Shown: piece by piece, positions 1-9,354 of the stretch
Layout of the letters: every line of letters starts with the position of its first letter
Numbering within the stretch: the stretch's first letter is position 1
Program-made: the position numbers and the translations under genes
The notes under the pieces: model-generated
The model's database searches: none
The model's input: the letters and a program-made list of their open reading frames with translations, nothing else
What the model was told of the DNA's origin: nothing
DNA from: Bacteroides finegoldii DSM 17565
Lineage (GTDB): Bacteria; Bacteroidota; Bacteroidia; Bacteroidales; Bacteroidaceae
Length of the DNA: 64,000 bases
NCBI RefSeq assembly: GCF_000156195.1
Contig: NZ_GG688330.1
Span: 80,079 to 144,078 of the forward strand
Reading direction: 5' to 3'

Positions 1-41
1 GTGTGTTTTATCATGTAGAACCATTTAAAAATACGAACGTT

Positions 42-206
42 ATGAAAAAGTACATTTGCACGGTCTGTGAATATATTTACGACCCCGAACAAGGAGATCC
101 GGAAAGCGGAATTGAACCAGGAACAGCCTTTGAAGACATTCCAGATGATTGGACTTGTCCGTTATGTGGAGTCGGCAAAGAAGATTTTGAACCGTACGAA
201 GGATAA
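42..206 (+). CDS. Rubredoxin
   Basis: Small cytoplasmic one-iron electron carrier of 54 residues, the usual rubredoxin length. Two CxxC pairs are visible, CTVC near the N-terminus and CPLC followed by Gly near residue 36; the four cysteines would hold the Fe. The YICxxCxYIYDPxxGD and DDWxCPxCG signatures are both intact. I place the start at the ATG at 42 because the protein then begins MKKYICTVC as in the family; the frame stays open upstream to the window edge with no family-like sequence. In anaerobes rubredoxin typically passes electrons to oxygen- or peroxide-reducing enzymes; no such partner is next to it here. It is monocistronic on its 3' side, since a strong terminator follows at 240. 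Confidence 0.95.
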   Translation: MKKYICTVCEYIYDPEQGDPESGIEPGTAFEDIPDDWTCPLCGVGKEDFEPYEG

Positions 207-239
207 AACCAAGAGAGAGAATTATTAAGAGGAGAATGG

Positions 240-271
240 CCGGGTGTATAGATATATGCCCGGTCTTTTTT
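240..271 (+). terminator. Intrinsic terminator of the rubredoxin gene
   Basis: A 10-bp stem (240-249 with 254-263, two G-T wobbles) closes a 4-nt loop and is followed directly by a T-rich run from 264. It lies 34 bp after the rubredoxin stop. Confidence 0.85.
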
Positions 272-320
272 GTTTTTCTGGAGGAGAGCTGTTCCGTTGC
301 CTCCGCTGCGTATTTAAATA

Positions 321-348
321 CAAAAGGGAAGGAGTATTCCCCCTTCCC
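321..348 (-). terminator. Intrinsic terminator for the GH88-PL12 operon
   Basis: A 7-bp GC-rich stem (GGGAAGG at 326-332 with CCTTCCC at 342-348) is followed, reading leftward, by a T-rich stretch (complement of 311-325). It sits about 30 bp beyond the PL12 stop. Confidence 0.65.
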
Positions 349-380
349 CTGCCTATTGAAAACTAATCAATCCCTTGTAT

Positions 381-2384
381 TTATAACTTATACCCTAAAA
401 CTCTCGATTTCCCATTTACCTTTACTTCGATTTCCAATTCGTTTTCATTGAATTTCTTATTTTTAAAACGAGCGTTGAACTTGTCTTTGTTATTTTTGTC
501 TTTGAAAGGATAGATAACAGTGATATAACGCACCGGCTTATCATCTTTTTTCTCTATATTAAACGCTATTGCAGGACGTTCGCTACGTTGGCGATAGCCT
601 GTTGAATACCAGCCTTCCTCTTTAACAACTTTCATTTTGTCAGTGCTGAAGCATTGTAGTTTTACATTGCTTTCATTTTCTAAAGCTGTCGTAAGAGACA
701 TCTTTTGGGAGTCCAAAGCTGTTTCTCCTTCACAGAACTGATAATGCAAATTAACTGTGCCTTTGGCTTTTCCTATTGCCTCATCTACAATGACAAAGAA
801 TGAATTGTCGACAAAGAATACAGAACGACGATGCTTCAAATCTTTATAACCCGGATTTTCTGTTACCAGAATTTGTGTATTTCCTTCCGGCTGCCATAAT
901 TTGGTTACTGATTCGGTGACCTCTATGGTCCGGTTATCCAGTGTCAACGTGTTATGTACGGCAGTTGCTCTGAACCAGTTTCGCAATCTCATCACTTCCT
1001 CATCGCCCGCAAAAACATAAGAGCCGGAGTCCGGGAACAGGTTCTTCCCGTTGAACCAGAGTTCGAATGTTCCGTTGTCCGGTTGGCAGTGCCATTCTCC
1101 TTTCGGACCGGCTTTCACTACCATTTGGATAGCATCCTGTCCCCATGAATTACGGAATATAAAGAAACCCGAGGTTGTGAATCCTTTAGACAGATAATCA
1201 GGACGTTTCCCTTCTTTGCCTTCTGTTGCAAAATAACGGATGGCTTGATTGTCCGGGAATAAAGCAGACCACTTTTTGTAATAGTTGATAGTCGGCTGCT
1301 TTCCGGTTAAGATAGCATCACTGAAACAGGGATTGCTGTAATCGGGGAAACAGATGTTGGCGTAGAACATAATCATGCGCTCAATGGTGTCTATATAGCT
1401 TTGTGGAAATTCATTTCGGAAGCCGTTGACTGTTCCCATATTCAGTGCATAATAAAAGATATTAATGGTAGCCAGGTGGTAATGAGGATCCAGTTCATAT
1501 TGTCCGCCGTCCGGATATACCTGTATCTGGATTTCATGGTTCAATACATCTATTCCGCTTTTTCTCCATTGGGCGGCATCTTTGAATTCGGGGAAGAAAG
1601 TGCCTGCATACAACATTCGTTGCGCTTCGAAAAGTAGATGATTGCCCTGTTTGGAGTAATTTTTAGAGAGAAATAAGGCATGTCTGTGGTAGTTCCACAA
1701 AAATTCGGTCAGGAATTCCGGAGTAAACGATTGGGCGGGCAGAAACAACAGGAATTGAATTAATTGTGCCTGTAACCTGTCGCTCACCTCTAGCGGACGC
1801 CATGCAAAACGATTGTTCTCGGCTTCGTCCTGGAGTGTACTGTTGTCCAGAATCTCATATTCTTCTTTGGGAATCTCCAGAAGTGGATTTTTTTTAATCC
1901 AGTCCATATATTGGAATGCCCATTCCTTGGCATACTTTTCATCTTTACTTGCCCTGTAAGCATACCCCATCGGGATAAACCATTTATGCCTGTGAAGCAT
2001 CCAACGTACCTCATTATCCTTTATCGGCCAGTATTTCCAGTTGATATCTTTCCCGTAAAAGGTCGGCTCGTAACCTTCCTGTCCATAAAAGATGTGCTGC
2101 ATTGCATCATCGGCCCTTTTTTTATCCTGCGGGCTTAGACGGATGTTTTCCAAGTTAATGTCGGGATGGTGGATGTTCTTGCGTTCCCGATAGTAACTGA
2201 GCAATGCTTGGGCTGCTTCTTCCTGTTTCTGTGCCTGATAGAGTGCTTTCACTTGTTCCAGTCCGGGGTAATTCAGATTGAGCAATGAAAATATTTTTTC
2301 GTTAACACTTGTCTGGGCATTAACTTCTATTGTGTAGCCTGTCAGTAACCATGCACACAGTAAAAATAAGGTTATTTTTTTCAT
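381..2384 (-). CDS. Heparin-sulfate lyase III-like polysaccharide lyase (PL12)
   Basis: Secreted or periplasmic lyase of 667 residues that should cut uronate-containing glycosaminoglycan by beta-elimination, leaving a 4,5-unsaturated uronate. It has a signal peptide ending near VNAQ (residue 24), an all-alpha toroid domain (about 25-380) and a C-terminal beta-sandwich Heparinase II/III domain (about 395-667). From memory it aligns along its whole length with Pedobacter heparinus heparinase III: WPIKDNEVRW, WRPLEVSDR, EQGNH-like QGNHLLFEAQR, and HCQPDNGTFEL. The conserved Asn248 (QGNH), Tyr302 (DPHYH) and His432 (EWHCQPDNG) fit the family catalytic set. The gene follows the GH88 gene by 11 bp in the same operon, so products would pass to GH88. 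Family PL12 prefers low-sulfate heparan sulfate or heparosan; the exact substrate is not shown here. Confidence 0.93.
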   Translation of the reverse strand: MKKITLFLLCAWLLTGYTIEVNAQTSVNEKIFSLLNLNYPGLEQVKALYQAQKQEEAAQALLSYYRERKNIHHPDINLENIRLSPQDKKRADDAMQHIFYGQEGYEPTFYGKDINWKYWPIKDNEVRWMLHRHKWFIPMGYAYRASKDEKYAKEWAFQYMDWIKKNPLLEIPKEEYEILDNSTLQDEAENNRFAWRPLEVSDRLQAQLIQFLLFLPAQSFTPEFLTEFLWNYHRHALFLSKNYSKQGNHLLFEAQRMLYAGTFFPEFKDAAQWRKSGIDVLNHEIQIQVYPDGGQYELDPHYHLATINIFYYALNMGTVNGFRNEFPQSYIDTIERMIMFYANICFPDYSNPCFSDAILTGKQPTINYYKKWSALFPDNQAIRYFATEGKEGKRPDYLSKGFTTSGFFIFRNSWGQDAIQMVVKAGPKGEWHCQPDNGTFELWFNGKNLFPDSGSYVFAGDEEVMRLRNWFRATAVHNTLTLDNRTIEVTESVTKLWQPEGNTQILVTENPGYKDLKHRRSVFFVDNSFFVIVDEAIGKAKGTVNLHYQFCEGETALDSQKMSLTTALENESNVKLQCFSTDKMKVVKEEGWYSTGYRQRSERPAIAFNIEKKDDKPVRYITVIYPFKDKNNKDKFNARFKNKKFNENELEIEVKVNGKSRVLGYKL

Positions 2385-2395
2385 TTCAATAGCGT

Positions 2396-3670
2396 TTATA
2401 GGTCAGCGTATTTGATTTTCTTCACGTCCATGTATCTTTTCAGGGCTTCAAGATAATAATAATCGGCATAATTCAGCGGGGCGTCTATTTCGAAACCGTT
2501 GGGGATAGAGCCTGTCGAATGCATCAATATAAAATTTTGATTGTCACCTATCGGGGCGAGGTAAGTATCGCTTGACAAGTTTTTCAGTATTGTTTCTGCA
2601 TAGTCGAAATATTTGCTGTTCTGTGTAAGGGTGCTTAGCTCGATGAATGCCGATGCCGTGACTGCTGCTGCTGACGCATCACGGGGCGTTTCCGGGCTTT
2701 GTATGGCGTCATAATCCCATAATGGAATCAAATCCTCGGTTTTTACCCGGCTGATAATCATGTTGGCTACATTCTCGGCATGAGTCAGGAATAGGGAGTC
2801 TTTGGTTTCTCTGAAACAAGATGTATAACCATAGACTGCCCATGCTTGTCCGCGTGCCCAGGAAGATTCATCGTGTTTGCCTTGGTGGGTACGTTTGTAG
2901 TCTACGGTTCCGTCGTTGTTATAGCTTACTACGTGATAGCAAGTATAATCAGGGCGGAAGTGGTTTCTCATGGTCGTTTTGGCATGTTTGATTGCAACCT
3001 CGTTATAGCGGTAGTTGGAAGTTAAGTTATAGGCGTTGAATAATAAATCCAGGTTCATTATATTGTCAATAATCACAGGATAGTTCCATTCTCCGAAGTC
3101 CCACGAACGAATACAACCGATAGTGTCGTTGAAACGTCCGCATAGGTTATCGGCGGTTTCTTTGATAACCTCTTTTATCGTATCATTGGGGGATAATCTC
3201 AATGCGTTTCCATAGCTGCAATTCACCATGAAACCGACGTCATGTGTATCTTTTATGTAGCGTACCGGATTGAGTTGATTGGTATAATAGATAGCGAGAT
3301 TCTTTAAAGAGTCTTTTCGGGTCAGTTCGTACGCATACCATAATGAACCGGGGAAGAAACCGCTGGTCCAGTCGGATACAGGGCAGAGTAGGATTTGTCC
3401 TGCCAGTTCAGGGGTAGATTCCGACTCTATCGAATCCTTGAATACGGAAGGGTCGCGTTCCAGTTGTCGGCTTATGAACATAGTGTCGCAGACCTGATGG
3501 ATACTTCGGGGAAACTTGCCTGTACCTTTTAACTTTTCCCCGGTAATCTTTAATTGGGCGGAGGCTGTATCCAAACTCTTTTTTAACCATTCGTAGTTTT
3601 CCTTTTGAGGAGTCTGGCACGATGCCAGCAGAAGGGCCGTGAAGAACAAAAATAGATTGTACTTTTTCAT
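2396..3670 (-). CDS. GH88 unsaturated glucuronyl hydrolase lipoprotein
   Basis: Enzyme of 424 residues that removes the 4,5-unsaturated uronic acid from oligosaccharides made by polysaccharide lyases. The fold is an alpha/alpha barrel. The start MKKYNLFLFF and lipobox LLASC (Cys18) mark an exported lipoprotein. The two acidic residues used by the family can be placed: Asp144 in THDVGF and Asp202 in VIIDNIMN; the SSWARGQAW motif (about 269-277) is also present. It is the first gene of a two-gene leftward operon with the PL12 lyase and is divergent from the SusC/D operon across a 609-bp regulatory region. The pairing of GH88 with lyases supports a glycosaminoglycan-like substrate, since the enzyme has work to do only on lyase products. 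Confidence 0.93.
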   Translation of the reverse strand: MKKYNLFLFFTALLLASCQTPQKENYEWLKKSLDTASAQLKITGEKLKGTGKFPRSIHQVCDTMFISRQLERDPSVFKDSIESESTPELAGQILLCPVSDWTSGFFPGSLWYAYELTRKDSLKNLAIYYTNQLNPVRYIKDTHDVGFMVNCSYGNALRLSPNDTIKEVIKETADNLCGRFNDTIGCIRSWDFGEWNYPVIIDNIMNLDLLFNAYNLTSNYRYNEVAIKHAKTTMRNHFRPDYTCYHVVSYNNDGTVDYKRTHQGKHDESSWARGQAWAVYGYTSCFRETKDSLFLTHAENVANMIISRVKTEDLIPLWDYDAIQSPETPRDASAAAVTASAFIELSTLTQNSKYFDYAETILKNLSSDTYLAPIGDNQNFILMHSTGSIPNGFEIDAPLNYADYYYLEALKRYMDVKKIKYADL

Positions 3671-3948
3671 GTTATAAATTTATCGTTTTACTTGATTTTT
3701 TTCTGTTTGTAAAAATAGTGAATGTTAACCGTATGCATGTGATAAGGTTGTTCAATAGAGTTTAGATTGTAAATAGAGAGCATTAATTTTGTCTCTTATT
3801 ATGTTGAATTTATCCAATAGAGCTGAAATCGGTACTGAAATCGCTACTTGGGGGGGTGGGTACTCTTATTTTTAGTATAATGGGAATACTGTTGAATGGC
3901 TGCTTCCCTTATAACCAAATCTTTTTCGGGTGCAATTACAACTTGTCT

Positions 3949-3985
3949 GACACCCGGGTGTCGTACAAATCTTTATTGCAATAAA
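3949..3985. repeat. Two consecutive perfect 14-bp palindromes
   Basis: GACACCCGGGTGTC (3949-3962) and TTTATTGCAATAAA (3972-3985) are each perfect palindromes, with centres 23 bp apart. They differ completely in sequence and base composition. Either could bind a dimeric protein. No T-run follows the first, so it is not a terminator. Confidence 0.8.
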
Positions 3986-4214
3986 AATAAGTCTTTATTA
4001 TAGAGGAATAAATAAATGGCTTTATGAAAGATAATATTCTTTATCCGGTCGTCAAATCAATGAATTTTATAGCCTGAACGAATGTTCTTTTCTGCCCGGA
4101 ACGGCTCTTATTGGGCTGTTGCGGCTTGTGGCTATATAAAATCTCAATCAAATTGTATAAAAACAACATTGCTCTAAAGCTAATGTCAATCGATTTAGAC
4201 GATATGGAGACGCC

Positions 4215-4239
4215 CTCTTATTAAGAGTCCTTAACTTTG
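4215..4239 (+). promoter_or_regulatory. Promoter -7 box and adjoining dyad of the susCD operon
   Basis: TAACTTTG at 4232-4239 matches the Bacteroides -7 consensus TAnnTTTG and lies 40 bp before the susC1 start. No TTTG -33 box is seen at 19-21 bp upstream, as expected for an activator-dependent promoter. A perfect 13-bp dyad, CTCTTATTAAGAG (4215-4227), ends 4 bp before the -7 box and so lies between the usual elements. Confidence 0.5.
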
Positions 4240-4279
4240 TTCCGATAGAAATTCCACATCAGAAATGAGATAAAAAGCA

Positions 4280-7200
4280 ATGAATAGAATTAGTAAATTG
4301 TTAACTAAGTCAAGTTTGATTATGAAAATCAGAACAATGAATTATGGTACTTGCAGGACATTACTATTCGCGGGACTCTGTTTATCCAATGTATGTTTAA
4401 GTGCAGCGGAAGATATGAATCCGGATAGGAACTCCAATGCAGTGGAACGGTCCAACATTGTGTCTCAAGCGAGATTCAAAGTTTCGGGCGTGGTAAAGGA
4501 CTCTAAAGGTGAGCCGATTATTGGTGCGACGGTTACTGTGAAAAATGCCGCAGGCGGAGTTTTGACCGATATAGACGGTCGCTTTGAAATTGAACTTTCT
4601 GACAAGAATGCGGTGCTCGTTATTTCTTATCTCGGATTTAACTCGGCAGAAGTGAAAGTGGCAGGACGTAAATCTGTGAATGTCGAAATGCAGGAAGATG
4701 TCCAGACCCTGTCGGAAGTTGTGGTGGTGGGTTATGGTAGTCAGAAGAAAGAAACTCTGACGGGAGCTATTTCGGGAATTAAAGGAGACGCTTTGCTGAA
4801 GTCACCGAATGCGAGTATATCCAACTCATTGGCAGGTTCTATTCCTGGCATTTCTTCCGTTCAGACAAGCGGCGAACCGGGAGCGGATGACGCGAAGATT
4901 TTTGTCCGTGGTGTCGGTTCTCTCACAGAAGCCGGTGCTACACCTCTTATATTAGTAGATGGTGTGGAACGCAGTTTCTTTCAGATGGACCCGAACGAAA
5001 TCGAATCTATCTCTGTATTGAAAGATGCTTCGGCAACAGCCGTATTCGGTGTGCGGGGTGCCAATGGCGTTATCTTGGTGACAACCAAACGCGGTACGGA
5101 AGGCAAGGCGAAGGTGTCCGTCACCTCTTCAGTGGGTGTGCAGTCGCCGACACGCATCGTGGATGTTGCGGATAGTTATACGCATGCGGTGATGAAAAAT
5201 ATGCTCGACCGCAACAATGGCGTTTCTGAAAAAGAGTTGATATTTCAGCCCTATGATTTGGACCGGTTCCGTTTGGGGGATGAACCGATTATGTATCCGA
5301 ATGTCAATTGGTATGATTATCTGACCAAGAAGCTTTCCATACAAACACAGCATAACTTGAATATTTCCGGCGGAACGAAAGATGTGAAGTACTTTGTGTC
5401 ATTAGGTTTCCTTTATCAGGATGGTTTCTTCAAGAATTTCAAAGAATTGGATTATAACAGTAACTATAAATATTCTCGTTATAACTATCGTGCCAATCTG
5501 GATATGAATCTGTCCAAATCGACAGTTCTGAAACTGAATATAGGTGGAATTGTCGGTGTTAAGAATGCACCGAATAATCATGAAGACTTTTGGTGGAGTC
5601 TGATGGCGACCTCTGCTCCGTTTTCTTCCCCGGGATTGGTGGATGGAAAGAAAGTCGTGACCGATCCTGCCCGGTTTCCCGGGCTGATGAATGGGTATGA
5701 AATGTTTCAGAATTTCTACGGCACCGGTTATTCAAGGCAGGTGAGCAATACCATGAATTTTGATATGGTGTTAACACAGAATTTGGATTTTGTGACAAAA
5801 GGCTTGACGTTGGAAGCCAAAGGTTCTTACAATACCACTTATTCTTACACAAAGGACGTCTCCACTCAAACAGTAAGCTATATTCCTTTTTATTATTCGT
5901 CAGTGAAAGACCCAGGACTGAAAATTGAAGATCCCAATTTTAATAAAGAAATTGTTTATAAAACGAGCGGTAGAGACGGAGAACTTCTTTATAAGCAAGG
6001 GGATACTAGTCGCTCGAGAGACTGGTATTTTGAGGCTAGTCTGCGTTATCAACGTAAGTTCGGCAATCACAACGTAGGCGCTCTTGCTCTTTATAATCAA
6101 AGCAAGAAGTATTATCCGGAGGATTATGAGTCAATTCCTACCGCATATGTCGGTCTGGTCGGTCGTCTGACATACGATTACTGCTCCCGTTATCTAGCCG
6201 AGTTTAATATCGGTTATAACGGTTCTGAAAATTTTGCGCCGGACAAGCGTTTCGGTACCTTTCCGGCAGGTTCCATCGGCTACGTTCTCACGGAAGAACC
6301 TTTTTGGAAAAAGAATAACTATCTGACTTATATGAAACTGCGTGCCTCTGTCGGTTTGGTGGGTAATGACAATATGCGGAATAATCGTTTCTTGTATTTA
6401 GACTCTTATGTGGTAGATAAATTGGATAGGGATAAAGATTATAAAGACTATTTGGATGGTTATAATTTCGGTTTGTATAATACGGTGATTGCGAATGGAG
6501 CGGAAGAAAAGCGTCTGGCCAATAGATTTGTGACATGGGAAACTGCTTTGAAGCAGAACTATGGAGTCGATATGAATTTTTTCAGTGATAAACTGCGTCT
6601 GACCTTCGATTATTTTATAGAAAAGCGTAAGGATATTCTTATCAACCGCCGTACTATTCCGATTTATACATCACTGAATGAATCTCTTTTGCCGGTGGTT
6701 AATATGGGTAAGGTAGACAATAAAGGATATGAAGTCAGCTTGAAATGGAATGACAAGGTGAAAGACTTCAGTTATTGGTTGGACGCCAACATGTCTTATG
6801 CCAAGAATAAGATTGTTTATCAGGATGAGGTGGAGCCGAACGAACCTTACATGTGGCGTACCGGACAGTCAGTAGATGCTATCTTCGGCTATGTGACGGA
6901 ACGTTTCTATACGGAAGATGATTTTGACTCGAGTGGAAAACTGTTGCCGGAATTACCGCAACCGGGAGAAACGGTGCGTCCGGGAGACTTGAAATACAAA
7001 GATTTGAATGGAGACCATGTGATTAATTCGGATGATGTCTGCAAAATCGGCAATCCTAAGCGTCCGCTTTACACATTCGGTTTTAATTATGGCATTGAAT
7101 ATAAAGGTTTCTTTGCTTCCATGAACTGGACTGCTGCCAAAGAGGCTAATGTGGAGCTGGCATATTCGTTTCAGACTCCGTTTGACAAGCGCCAAGTGCT

Positions 7201-7537
7201 TTATCAGTTTATAGCAGACGGTACTTGGACACCGGAAACGGCAAACACTGCCAAATATCCGCGTTTGTCGTCCAACAACAGTAATAAGCAAACATCGACT
7301 ACTTGGGTGCAGGACGCCTCATATATCAAACTGAAGAATGCGACTATAGGCTATAACATTACGAACAAGAAGATATTAAACGCTATCGGCGCTTCTTTGA
7401 TTTCGATCAAGCTGACTGGGTATAACTTGTTGACATTTGACAAATTGGACTTCATGGATCCGGAAGGCGAACCGAACCGGAAACAGTCTTATCCGATTAT
7501 GAAGATTTATAATTTAGGAATCAATGTAACCTTTTAA
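4280..7537 (+). CDS. SusC-like TonB-dependent outer-membrane transporter 1
   Basis: Outer-membrane porin of 1085 residues that imports oligosaccharides using TonB energy. In order: a signal region (core about residues 20-43), a carboxypeptidase-regulatory-like beta domain (about 66-138, FKVSGVVKDxxGEPIIGATV), a TonB-box-like segment SEVVVVGYG (145-153), the plug (about 160-272, ending GVRGANGVILVTTKRG), and a C-terminal 22-strand barrel. The annotated ATG at 4280 gives a long N-terminus; ATGs at 4322 or 4337 would give a more usual signal peptide, so the start is uncertain. It is the first gene of a seven-gene operon and is followed without spacing by its SusD partner. Substrate is inferred from the lyases in the operon. 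Confidence 0.95.
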   Translation: MNRISKLLTKSSLIMKIRTMNYGTCRTLLFAGLCLSNVCLSAAEDMNPDRNSNAVERSNIVSQARFKVSGVVKDSKGEPIIGATVTVKNAAGGVLTDIDGRFEIELSDKNAVLVISYLGFNSAEVKVAGRKSVNVEMQEDVQTLSEVVVVGYGSQKKETLTGAISGIKGDALLKSPNASISNSLAGSIPGISSVQTSGEPGADDAKIFVRGVGSLTEAGATPLILVDGVERSFFQMDPNEIESISVLKDASATAVFGVRGANGVILVTTKRGTEGKAKVSVTSSVGVQSPTRIVDVADSYTHAVMKNMLDRNNGVSEKELIFQPYDLDRFRLGDEPIMYPNVNWYDYLTKKLSIQTQHNLNISGGTKDVKYFVSLGFLYQDGFFKNFKELDYNSNYKYSRYNYRANLDMNLSKSTVLKLNIGGIVGVKNAPNNHEDFWWSLMATSAPFSSPGLVDGKKVVTDPARFPGLMNGYEMFQNFYGTGYSRQVSNTMNFDMVLTQNLDFVTKGLTLEAKGSYNTTYSYTKDVSTQTVSYIPFYYSSVKDPGLKIEDPNFNKEIVYKTSGRDGELLYKQGDTSRSRDWYFEASLRYQRKFGNHNVGALALYNQSKKYYPEDYESIPTAYVGLVGRLTYDYCSRYLAEFNIGYNGSENFAPDKRFGTFPAGSIGYVLTEEPFWKKNNYLTYMKLRASVGLVGNDNMRNNRFLYLDSYVVDKLDRDKDYKDYLDGYNFGLYNTVIANGAEEKRLANRFVTWETALKQNYGVDMNFFSDKLRLTFDYFIEKRKDILINRRTIPIYTSLNESLLPVVNMGKVDNKGYEVSLKWNDKVKDFSYWLDANMSYAKNKIVYQDEVEPNEPYMWRTGQSVDAIFGYVTERFYTEDDFDSSGKLLPELPQPGETVRPGDLKYKDLNGDHVINSDDVCKIGNPKRPLYTFGFNYGIEYKGFFASMNWTAAKEANVELAYSFQTPFDKRQVLYQFIADGTWTPETANTAKYPRLSSNNSNKQTSTTWVQDASYIKLKNATIGYNITNKKILNAIGASLISIKLTGYNLLTFDKLDFMDPEGEPNRKQSYPIMKIYNLGINVTF

Positions 7538-7549
7538 TTGAATATCAAG

Positions 7550-9313
7550 ATGAACAAAAGTATAAAAGCCCTTTTATGGGTGTTATTGGTCGGGATGATA
7601 ACCGGTTGTGAAGATTTCAAGCTTGGTAATGCTTTTTTGGAAAAAGCGCCGGGTGATGATGTTGATATCGATGTTGTCTTTTCGAACAAGAAGTATGCCG
7701 ACCAGGTTTTGAACCAGGTGTATAGGTCATTGCCGGATTATTTGCCTATGGAATCCCGCGGCTACCGTGGCAATTGGGGGAATACGGATGGAGTGACAGA
7801 TATTTGTTACAATCGCGAAAGTGCTTATGTATCAGGTAGCCTTAAAGCGTCTTACGAAATCGGTTTTCCTTATTATCCCAATAGTACTACACAGAATATT
7901 GGTAATCCGCTGTATGGCATCCGGAAAGCGTATATTTATTTGGAGAATGTAGACCGTGTGCCGGATATGACCGGAGATGAAAAGAAACAGCGCAAAGCAG
8001 AAATGAAGGTCATTATCGCTTACCACTATTCACAGATGCTGAGGCATTATGGGGGATTGCCATGGATAGACCATGCCTACAATCCTGACGACTCTTTCCA
8101 GTTCCCTCGTCTGACTCTGGAAGAGACAGTTAGTAAAATTGTCACTTTGCTGGATGAGGCTGCTGCTGATTTGCCGTGGTATGCAAGCGATGCTGAGTAC
8201 GGACATCTGACGGCTGCCGCCGCCAAAGCATTGAAACTGCGTGTATGTCTTTTTGTAGCAAGTCCTTTGTTCAATAATGATGCGCCTTATATGGACGGAG
8301 AAGCGGCTGCTCAAAAATTAACATGGTTTGGAGATTACCGCCAGGAACGTTGGAGAGATGCTTTAAACGCTGGTCTTGAATTTTTAAGACTTAATGAGCA
8401 AAATGACAATTATCATGAGATTGTGAAAACAGGTGACGATGCCCGGCAGAATTATGTTGACGGCTATTGGAAACGTGGCAGCAAAGAAATCATTATGGCG
8501 TCTCATCGCTATCCTATATATGATATGAGCATGAAATCTTTAGACCGCGGACATAATGACTGGTATATATCCACGCGTTCGAGTTATGCGGATATGTTTG
8601 AGTGGAAAGACGGTACTCCGTTCAGTTGGGACAATCCGAATCATGAGGCTCACCCTTTTTTTGATGAGAACATGAAGCCAACCCGTGACCCGCGTCTGTA
8701 TGAAACGTTGATAATCAATCAGGATAAATTCCAGAAACAGAATGGTGGGGCGCAATGTTATCAAGGCGGACTGCAAAGCAAGGAAAACTCAAAATATAAT
8801 AAATCATCCATATACGGTTACAGTATCCGCAAGTTTGTGAGGGATAAGGGAGAGGAAGTAAAGAACCAGCCTTACCAATGCCCGTTGGTGCGTATGCCCG
8901 AAGTCTATTTGAGTATTGCGGAAGCAATGAACCAGTTGGGGATTGCCAAGCAGAAAGATGAATTCGGACGGGATGCTTACGATTATATTAATTTAGTCCG
9001 CAACCGTGTCGGAATGCCCGATGTCCGTGAGGTGGAAGGACAAGAACTGGTAGATATCCTATTGCACGAACGTGTGGTTGAATTTGGTGCGGAAGAGATG
9101 CGCTACTTCGACTTGATTCGTTGGAAACGTGCCGATTTGCTTTCTACTCCGGTGGAGACGCTGAATATCGTGAAGAATGCAGATGGTAGCTTTACGTATG
9201 AAAGGTCGACGACCGAACAGAAATATGATTGGAAAGACCATTGGTATCTGATTGCATTCTCGCAGGATGAGATAAACAAGAAGTATGGATTGATTCAAAA
9301 TCCCGGATGGTAA
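7550..9313 (+). CDS. SusD/RagB-like glycan-binding lipoprotein 1
   Basis: Surface lipoprotein of 587 residues that would cap SusC1 and bind the glycan. I start at the ATG at 7550, giving MNKSIKALLW and a lipobox ending at Cys20 (MITGC); an in-frame TTG at 7538, directly after the susC1 stop, is less likely. Family hallmarks are the N-terminal helix pair with YGGLPW (about 167-172) and the C-terminal RYFDLIRWKR. The many Trp and Tyr residues suit carbohydrate stacking. Only 12 bp separate it from susC1, so the two are made together. Confidence 0.94.
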   Translation: MNKSIKALLWVLLVGMITGCEDFKLGNAFLEKAPGDDVDIDVVFSNKKYADQVLNQVYRSLPDYLPMESRGYRGNWGNTDGVTDICYNRESAYVSGSLKASYEIGFPYYPNSTTQNIGNPLYGIRKAYIYLENVDRVPDMTGDEKKQRKAEMKVIIAYHYSQMLRHYGGLPWIDHAYNPDDSFQFPRLTLEETVSKIVTLLDEAAADLPWYASDAEYGHLTAAAAKALKLRVCLFVASPLFNNDAPYMDGEAAAQKLTWFGDYRQERWRDALNAGLEFLRLNEQNDNYHEIVKTGDDARQNYVDGYWKRGSKEIIMASHRYPIYDMSMKSLDRGHNDWYISTRSSYADMFEWKDGTPFSWDNPNHEAHPFFDENMKPTRDPRLYETLIINQDKFQKQNGGAQCYQGGLQSKENSKYNKSSIYGYSIRKFVRDKGEEVKNQPYQCPLVRMPEVYLSIAEAMNQLGIAKQKDEFGRDAYDYINLVRNRVGMPDVREVEGQELVDILLHERVVEFGAEEMRYFDLIRWKRADLLSTPVETLNIVKNADGSFTYERSTTEQKYDWKDHWYLIAFSQDEINKKYGLIQNPGW

Positions 9314-9354
9314 TGGGGAGATAGGTTAACTCTTAAACATAGAAGATAAGAAAA

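Larger units (their letters stand above)
3671..4279. promoter_or_regulatory. Divergent PUL control region
   Basis: Gene-free 609 bp between the two PUL operons. It is AT-rich and holds two perfect 14-bp palindromes (GACACCCGGGTGTC at 3949-3962 and TTTATTGCAATAAA at 3972-3985), a looser inverted repeat TTTATT/AATAAA at 3994-4012, a 6+1+6 dyad at 4215-4227, and a -7 box at 4232-4239 for the rightward operon. I find no exact -7 box for the leftward operon; TATTTTTA (complement of 3710-3717) is a one-mismatch candidate. The hybrid regulator encoded at 19918-23949 probably binds somewhere here, but I cannot identify its site. Confidence 0.6.

Noticed and set aside
236..451. Open frame of 71 codons after the rubredoxin gene
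   Set aside because: It runs through the rubredoxin terminator and the end of the PL12 gene on the other strand, and its protein has no family-like sequence.
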